Origin: Chloracidobacterium sp.
GTDB taxonomy: Bacteria > Acidobacteriota > Blastocatellia > Pyrinomonadales > Pyrinomonadaceae
NCBI GenBank assembly: GCA_016706275.1
Contig: JADJJY010000002.1
Span: forward strand, 41,001 to 105,000
Direction: 5' to 3'
DNA: 64,000 bases
A program made the position numbers and the translations under genes. The notes under the pieces were generated by a model that saw only the letters and a program-made list of their open reading frames with translations, made no database searches and was not told the origin of the DNA. This document shows, one piece after another, positions 59,014 through 64,000 of the stretch; position 1 is the first letter of the stretch, and every line of letters begins with the position of its first letter.

Positions 59014-61272
59014 ATGATCAATAGATTTATACTGACCACGTTTTTTGTCCTCATTTTGTGCGGCGGGTTTGTCGTTTCTTCATCGGCCCAGACCGCAGCG
59101 AACGCGACGTGGCGTGTGCAAAAATACGACCTCAACGTGACGCTGCCGCAGGACGAACGATCGCGGGTCGTCACGGCCAGAGCCGTCCTCAGCATTAAAA
59201 ATGTATCGGGTGCTCCGGCAGGGACGCTGACGCTAAGGATCTCGACGGCCGCAGAGGTCACCTCGATAAAGATCAATGACGCTGTCGTGGATTTTACAAA
59301 GGCGGAGGAAAAGGCTGGATCACTCAGCTTGCAGCGTGTCGGGATGAGATTTGGATCGCTCGCACCGGACGCGATCCTGACCGCTTCTGTCGAATACAAG
59401 CTTAATATCAAAGAAAACTCCGCCGTAGCTGCTTTTTCAGGCAGCGGTGGGCATTTTTTGCCGCTCTCGTTTTGGTATCCGACGCCGAATAGCTGGTATT
59501 TCACACGCGGGGCCGATACGGCTCCGGTTCGGCTCAAGGTAATGGCTGCCAGCGGTGCGACGGTTGTCGCGTCAGGTGTTGAAACTGCCGGGACATTTGA
59601 GCAAAAGCTAAACGGGCAGCCTTTCTTTGTCGCGGGTAATTGGGATGTTTCAAATCAAAACGGCGTCGCGGTCTATGTTCCAAAAGGAGCGACTGCCGAG
59701 GGACAAAAACGGGCCGCGGAGCTTGCGGCAATAGTGTCTGAGGCAAAATCGTATATTTCGGGCGTTCTGGGCAACGCTCCCGATGTGCCGTTGAGGATCG
59801 TCGCAAATCGTCGAGGCGGTGGGTACGGCAGCGGCGGTACGGTTCTCGTTGACGAAGCCGTATTTCGCAGATCCAAGGTCGATTCGCTCACGGCGATGAG
59901 CGTTGCCGAGTCGGTCGCTAAGATGTGGCTTGGTAACGCAGTTTCACTGACGGGTGAGGGCACCGGCGTGATCGGCGAGGGGCTGTCTCGGTATCTTGCT
60001 ACGCAATTTCTCGAAAGCAAATACGGCAAAGATGTCGCCGACATCGAACGTCAGCGTCAGCGAACAGCATATGCCGCCGTTTCAAAACGCGATGCCCCGA
60101 TGGCGACGGTATCGCCGCTTGATGATTTTTATTATCCCGAGGTCGCGAATAAGGGAGCGATGGTCTGGCGAATCTTAGCCAAACGCATCGGTGCGGTCCA
60201 GTTTGCTAATACGATAAAGACAAATATCGCCGACGGCAATCTCACGTTGGCGGAGCTTAGATCGGCATTTGTTGAGCATAAAGAACTGGTCGATTATTTC
60301 TTTGACCAGGTCACGGATATGAACCTGCTTGCGGGTGTGCCGCAGATATCAGGTGCAGAGACAAAGGTTGCACTCCGAAACACCGGGGCCACAGACGTTA
60401 CTATCGATGTGGTCGGAACGACCACAACGGGCGAAAGGCTTACGACCTCTACTACGATCAAAGGGACGAGTTTTGGCGAAGTTGTTTTCAAATCACCGAA
60501 TAAAGTCGTACGTGTCGAGATCGATGCTGACAAACTTTATCCGCAGACGGAGTATTCGGATGACATCGCTCCGCGTGAGACGACCGATAGCGACCCTTTG
60601 CTTGCCGCAAAAAGGTATTTTGATAAGCAAGACTTTGTGAATGCCGAAAAAACGGCTAAGACTCTGCTTGCGGGATTGCCCAGATTTGATGATCTGCGTG
60701 TGTTGTTAGGACGTGCTTTGCTCGCACAGGGTCGTAATGCCGATGCGGAGAGGGAATTCAAGGCAGTGATCGATGAAAAGCTGCCGACGTCGAGAAGCCT
60801 TGCGTGGGCTAATGTCGGACTTGCAGAGGTCGCATCGAAATCCAATCAAAACGATACGGCGATCAAGTTCGCCGAGGCTGCTATTTTTGCTGACGCTGAT
60901 TACGGTGCGAGTCTTGCGGCGCGTAATTTGCGAAACAAACTTGGCTACGCTTCCCCCGGTGATCCGGGCGTGAAATCGTTTTTTGCGGAGTTTGATAAAG
61001 CCGCTTCGGCAAACCGCAAGGCCGATATCGACTCAATGGTTATGTCGGGCGAGGTGGCGAAATTCGCGAGCGGCGTTTCGGGTTCGACCGAGCAATGGCA
61101 GACGCAGATCATACAAATTGACAGGCTCGATGCTAATACTTTGCTTGTCGAGGCAAATATGACAGTAAAACTTCTTACCCGTAATGCTGAGGCAGGAACT
61201 GCGGTATATAGGCTTATCAAGGTTGGTAGTGGATGGAAATTAGCAGGTGTAGAAATGTTTGAAGTGAGATAA
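59014..61272 (+). CDS. secreted M1-like pseudopeptidase with TPR and C-terminal domain
   Basis: 752 residues from the ATG at 59014. A signal peptide (MINRFILTTFFVLILCGGFV) is followed by an M1-aminopeptidase-like fold (YDLNVTLPQDERSRVVTARA, then WYFTRGADTAPVRLKVMAAS). At the zinc site, VxxHELAHxWFGN of M1 enzymes is replaced by SVAESVAKMWLGN (296-308): Ala and Lys stand at the two histidines, so it cannot bind zinc; GEGLSRYLA (321-329) matches the NEGFAxY segment. Residues about 545-640 form TPR-like helices (AKRYFDKQDFVNAEKTAKTL), and the end resembles an NTF2-like domain. It probably acts as a binding or scaffold protein. Confidence 0.82.
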   Translation: MINRFILTTFFVLILCGGFVVSSSAQTAANATWRVQKYDLNVTLPQDERSRVVTARAVLSIKNVSGAPAGTLTLRISTAAEVTSIKINDAVVDFTKAEEKAGSLSLQRVGMRFGSLAPDAILTASVEYKLNIKENSAVAAFSGSGGHFLPLSFWYPTPNSWYFTRGADTAPVRLKVMAASGATVVASGVETAGTFEQKLNGQPFFVAGNWDVSNQNGVAVYVPKGATAEGQKRAAELAAIVSEAKSYISGVLGNAPDVPLRIVANRRGGGYGSGGTVLVDEAVFRRSKVDSLTAMSVAESVAKMWLGNAVSLTGEGTGVIGEGLSRYLATQFLESKYGKDVADIERQRQRTAYAAVSKRDAPMATVSPLDDFYYPEVANKGAMVWRILAKRIGAVQFANTIKTNIADGNLTLAELRSAFVEHKELVDYFFDQVTDMNLLAGVPQISGAETKVALRNTGATDVTIDVVGTTTTGERLTTSTTIKGTSFGEVVFKSPNKVVRVEIDADKLYPQTEYSDDIAPRETTDSDPLLAAKRYFDKQDFVNAEKTAKTLLAGLPRFDDLRVLLGRALLAQGRNADAEREFKAVIDEKLPTSRSLAWANVGLAEVASKSNQNDTAIKFAEAAIFADADYGASLAARNLRNKLGYASPGDPGVKSFFAEFDKAASANRKADIDSMVMSGEVAKFASGVSGSTEQWQTQIIQIDRLDANTLLVEANMTVKLLTRNAEAGTAVYRLIKVGSGWKLAGVEMFEVR

Positions 61273-61275
61273 ATT

Positions 61276-61779
61276 ATGAAGATAAAATATGGTTTCTTAT
61301 TGATAGCGTGTCTTTTGCTGGGCAGCGCTTTAACTGCGTTTGGCCAAAAGAAAGCAAAATTGGGCAAGGTTTGCGGTGACCCGACGGCGGCTTGCAAGAG
61401 CCGTGAGAATTTTCAATCGTTCGATCTGCCGTTCGATACGGGCAAAAACTTTGTCATTTATGAATCTGAGAAATTTTATGGCATCGTACTGCAAAGCGTA
61501 AAATTGAATGACTGGGGCGATTGTGAAAACCCGTCTTTTGATGAGGGCGATCGGATGCCGATACAGGAGCTTTTCCCGCATAACAAAGTTTTCGCCCTCA
61601 ACTGTGTTGAAACCGGCACCAATTATTACACCGGCGTAGCCGAACAGACCGCCTTTATCGGCGTGTATGCGGGAAAGACATTGACCGAGGCAAATAAGTT
61701 CTTAAAGACAGTGCAGGCGACTGGACAATTTCCCGGTGTCAAAGTGCGAAGGATGTCGATCGGTGTCAACGGAACGTAA
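61276..61779 (+). CDS. secreted protein of unknown function
   Basis: 167 residues with a signal peptide (MKIKYGFLLIACLLLGSALT). Four cysteines (KVCGD, AACKS, GDCEN, LNCVE) suggest disulfides. The mature part reads as a beta-rich domain (FVIYESEKFYGIVLQSVKLN) with an extended C-terminus; no recognised family. It lies 3 bases after the M1-like gene and 3 before kdsC, so all are likely one transcript. Confidence 0.75.
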   Translation: MKIKYGFLLIACLLLGSALTAFGQKKAKLGKVCGDPTAACKSRENFQSFDLPFDTGKNFVIYESEKFYGIVLQSVKLNDWGDCENPSFDEGDRMPIQELFPHNKVFALNCVETGTNYYTGVAEQTAFIGVYAGKTLTEANKFLKTVQATGQFPGVKVRRMSIGVNGT

Positions 61780-61782
61780 TTT

Positions 61783-62271
61783 ATGACAGTTACAGAACGG
61801 GCCAAGCAGATAAAGCTGCTGATAATGGATTGTGACGGAGTCCTCACGGATGGCCGTCTTTATTTTTCTGCGGCGGGCGAGGAATTAAAGGTTTTTCACG
61901 CGCGCGACGGACAGGGAATAGTCGAATGGCACAAAGCGGGCTTTCGCTCAGGTATTATCTCCGGACGCAATTCGCCGATCGTCGAGATGCGAGCCAAACA
62001 GCTCGGCATCGAGTTTGTTTTTCAGGGAAGAAAGGAAAAGGTCTCCGCTCTCAATGAAATGATCCTGGAGGCGGGCGTTCTCCGCGAAGAGACGGCGTTT
62101 GTCGGTGACGACACACCTGACGCCGAAGTGTTTCCGTTCGTTGGCCTAGCGGTGGCCGTGGGTGATGCTCACGACGCCGTCAAGTCCACCGCTCATCATA
62201 TTACAGTGCTCGATGGCGGCCGCGGGGCAGTCCGCGAAGTAATAGACATGCTCCTTGACGCCCGGAAATAG
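61783..62271 (+). CDS. kdsC: 3-deoxy-D-manno-octulosonate 8-phosphate phosphatase
   Basis: 162 residues of the HAD superfamily. LLIMDCDGVLTDGRLYF is motif I (DxD), GIISGRNSPIVEMRAKQLGI is the KdsC-specific motif II segment, and FVGDDTPDAEVFPFVGLAVA is motif IV. Without a cap domain it acts on Kdo 8-phosphate as a tetramer. It completes the Kdo run kdsB-pyrG-kdsA-kdsC; kdsD is not in the window. Confidence 0.93.
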   Translation: MTVTERAKQIKLLIMDCDGVLTDGRLYFSAAGEELKVFHARDGQGIVEWHKAGFRSGIISGRNSPIVEMRAKQLGIEFVFQGRKEKVSALNEMILEAGVLREETAFVGDDTPDAEVFPFVGLAVAVGDAHDAVKSTAHHITVLDGGRGAVREVIDMLLDARK

Positions 62272-62310
62272 CTTTTTACGAAACTCTTTTCGTGTTAGAA
62301 TTCCCGCATA

Positions 62311-63438
62311 ATGAAAATTCTGATCACGTTATTGCTAGTGCTGACCGGTGCTAGCACTTCTTTGGCGGCAGTAAAAACATGGGACGGCGGCGGGGTTGAC
62401 GACAACTGGCGGACAGCCGCGAATTGGGTTAACGACGTTGCCCCCGTCTCTGGCGACGATCTCGTATTTCCTGCGGTCGCGGCGAAATATACCTCCAGCA
62501 ACAATCTAACGCTTTTTTCGACCATCAGATCAATGACCTTTGAGGGCGGCACCTATACCATCAGCGGCTCGCCTCTGCTGCTGAGCAATGGCATCGTAGT
62601 CACTGATGGCAATCAAGCGATCAATCTGGTGATAAACCTCACGGCCCCGCAAACGTTTTCGGCGACAAACTCGACTGCTGTCGGTATTGTGGTCGCCGCT
62701 CTGCTTGGGTCAAATACCCTGACGATCGACGGTGCAGGCGGTATCGGACTTGGACTGATCTCCGGATCGGGACGGATCGTGAAAAATGGCGGGGGCGGAG
62801 CGCTGATCAGCAGTGCGAGCAATTATAGCGGTCAGATCACTGAGAACCAGGGCGTCCTGATAGTTGATGCGTCAATACCATCAAGTACGGTGACGGTGAA
62901 TATTATTCCCGCGGCCGCGACCTTTGATCTTAGCCTGTTCGGATTGTCGGATAAGTCTTACGATGTTTTTGCACCGGGCGAAGGTATTAGTCCGGGAGCC
63001 GGTGGACTAGGTGGTACCGGTACAGTCGGAGCCGTTAACGTAGTAAGCGGTTATATTAGCGCCGGGACGCTTACCTCTCCGACGGGGATCTTGAACACGG
63101 GTAACCTCAATTTTGCTGCTGATGGGGCTTTCTTAGCGAAACTAAACGGTGCTACGGCCGGTGAGAACGGCTACGATCAGGTCAATGTAACCGGTACTGT
63201 ATCGCTTAACAATGCACAACTGCAGATCTTGCCATCGGAAACAACGCCCCCGCCCATAAGACGTCCTCTCGTTATCTTACGCAACGATGGGACGGATCCG
63301 GTCAACGGCACCTTTCTGAATGCTCCAGAGGGAGCATTGATCCTCAATGCAGCCGGCACTATGCGGTTTCGGATAAACTATGGTGGCGGAGACGGTAACG
63401 ACATAATTCTTACGCGCGTAAGATTGCCGCGAGTATAG
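62311..63438 (+). CDS. secreted autotransporter-passenger-like beta-repeat protein
   Basis: 375 residues with a signal peptide (MKILITLLLVLTGASTSLAA). The start of the mature part, KTWDGGGVDDNWRTAANWVN, is a common module in such proteins, and the Gly/Asn/Thr/Val-rich body with repeated short strands (TIDGAGGIGLGLISGSGRIV, SGQITENQGVLIVDA) is the autotransporter-associated beta-strand pattern. FRINYGGGDGNDIILT ends many of them. No beta-barrel or PEP-CTERM anchor is seen, so it is probably released or held by another protein. Confidence 0.85.
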   Translation: MKILITLLLVLTGASTSLAAVKTWDGGGVDDNWRTAANWVNDVAPVSGDDLVFPAVAAKYTSSNNLTLFSTIRSMTFEGGTYTISGSPLLLSNGIVVTDGNQAINLVINLTAPQTFSATNSTAVGIVVAALLGSNTLTIDGAGGIGLGLISGSGRIVKNGGGGALISSASNYSGQITENQGVLIVDASIPSSTVTVNIIPAAATFDLSLFGLSDKSYDVFAPGEGISPGAGGLGGTGTVGAVNVVSGYISAGTLTSPTGILNTGNLNFAADGAFLAKLNGATAGENGYDQVNVTGTVSLNNAQLQILPSETTPPPIRRPLVILRNDGTDPVNGTFLNAPEGALILNAAGTMRFRINYGGGDGNDIILTRVRLPRV

Positions 63439-63518
63439 TCAACACGACTCTATTCGCTAAGCTATCAACTTGTAATTAAAAGCCATAAACTCCCAAGAGT
63501 TTTATAAGGGAAAATTCT

Positions 63519-64000
63519 GTGAAAAAGATCGTTGTAATTTTGTGGTCGATTTGTCTGCTGCAGCTCAGTGTGTTTTGTTACGGGCCAAAAGGGCATTCGC
63601 TCGTTGGTGCGATAGCGGATATTAAGCTGCGAGAAAATAAAAAAGCGATGGCTAAGGTTACCGAACTCCTAGACGGCCTGACGCTCGAAAAGGTGGCCAA
63701 TTGGGCAGATATTATCAAGGGGTGGGATGACTGCGGCGGAGAGCCTCGACAGACCAAGCTATGGGCTTCAGAAAGGATCAATCTCGAATTTCGGGCTTTT
63801 GTTGCGGCAAATAAATGCGACAGCGAGTTTGACCATCATCAATACCATTACACCGATGTTCCGATCACCGGTAAAGAAAAATACAAAGACGGCAAGATAG
63901 GCCGTTCGGACAAGGATATTGTCCACATGATCGCATATTGCATCAGGGTGCTCGGTAACAAAGAGCCGCAGCCGAACCCTCGAGCGATCACCAAAACGGT
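63519..64000 (+). CDS. S1/P1-type nuclease, N-terminal part (3' end outside window)
   Basis: The frame starts at a GTG (63519) with AAGGG upstream and is open to the window end (about 160 residues). A hydrophobic N-terminus (MKKIVVILWSICLLQLSVFC) is a signal peptide. GPKGHSLVGAIADIKL, TLEKVANWADIIKGW and QYHYTDVPITGK match the S1/P1 nuclease family: secreted zinc-dependent enzymes that cut single-stranded nucleic acid. The N-terminal zinc ligand is normally Trp1 of the mature chain; here the residue before GPKGH is Tyr, so cleavage position and ligand need care. The rest of the gene is outside the window. Confidence 0.8.
   Translation, partial: MKKIVVILWSICLLQLSVFCYGPKGHSLVGAIADIKLRENKKAMAKVTELLDGLTLEKVANWADIIKGWDDCGGEPRQTKLWASERINLEFRAFVAANKCDSEFDHHQYHYTDVPITGKEKYKDGKIGRSDKDIVHMIAYCIRVLGNKEPQPNPRAITKT

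Overview
The window looks like chromosomal DNA of a Gram-negative, heterotrophic bacterium. It has Kdo synthesis genes (kdsB, kdsA, kdsC) for lipopolysaccharide, an adenylyltransferase (glnE) for glutamine synthetase control, many secreted or lipid-anchored proteins, and short intergenic gaps. Base composition is roughly balanced by eye. The style of the proteins (Asn/Ala/Pro-rich lipoprotein linkers, a secreted inactive M1-like protein, a PBP1A with a Pro-rich tail, a zinc-ligand-free L32, an unusual NifA-like regulator) reminds me of Acidobacteriota, class Blastocatellia. That assignment is inference and was not computed. I saw no rRNA, tRNA, CRISPR array, insertion sequence or prophage.

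Layout: 1-6.6 kb holds the end of a PBP1A gene, a small membrane protein, a secreted prolyl oligopeptidase and a GGDEF/EAL protein. 6.6-12.6 kb holds a short secreted protein built of GIIVGD repeats behind a sigma-54-like promoter, a cysteine desulfurase, a run of radical SAM protein, MGDG-synthase-like glycosyltransferase and short-chain dehydrogenase, an SRPBCC protein and a 54-residue zinc ribbon. 12.7-17 kb is a nitrogen-control pair: a NifA-like activator overlapping glnE. 17-19.9 kb has RluA, a secreted metzincin and TerC. 20-23.6 kb is a four-gene cassette (SGNH hydrolase, carbamoyltransferase, SxtJ-like, SxtK/DUF5989-like) matching the sxtL-I-J-K part of cyanobacterial saxitoxin clusters but with no toxin genes. 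24-28.2 kb is pyrimidine synthesis: pyrR-pyrB-pyrC leftward and pyrD rightward; pyrB carries a -1 frameshift exactly at an A_AAA_AAG heptamer. 28.2-32.5 kb is yceD-rpmF-fabH-fabD-acpP-fabF. 32.6-34.4 kb is etfB-etfA.

34.4-46.7 kb is mixed: two membrane proteins, a class III aminotransferase, a DUF255 thioredoxin-like protein, a tandem pair of Asn/Ala-rich lipoproteins with near-consensus promoters, a GAF protein with a degenerate GGDEF domain, a beta-CASP hydrolase, a DUF6265-like protein and two MacB-type permeases. 46.8-54.3 kb has sucD, ndk, a zinc-ribbon membrane protein, nuoI standing alone, an ImmA/IrrE-like protein with a PP2C phosphatase, a FecR-domain protein and a CPBP protease. 54.3-62.3 kb is a Kdo supply run (kdsB, pyrG, kdsA, kdsC; CTP synthase makes the CTP used by KdsB) interleaved with lipoprotein, membrane and secreted genes. 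The window ends with an autotransporter-passenger-like protein and the start of an S1/P1 nuclease gene.

Start codons were moved from the longest reading frame where a ribosome binding site, signal peptide or family length favoured a later start; each case is stated. Domain assignments come from motif recognition only.
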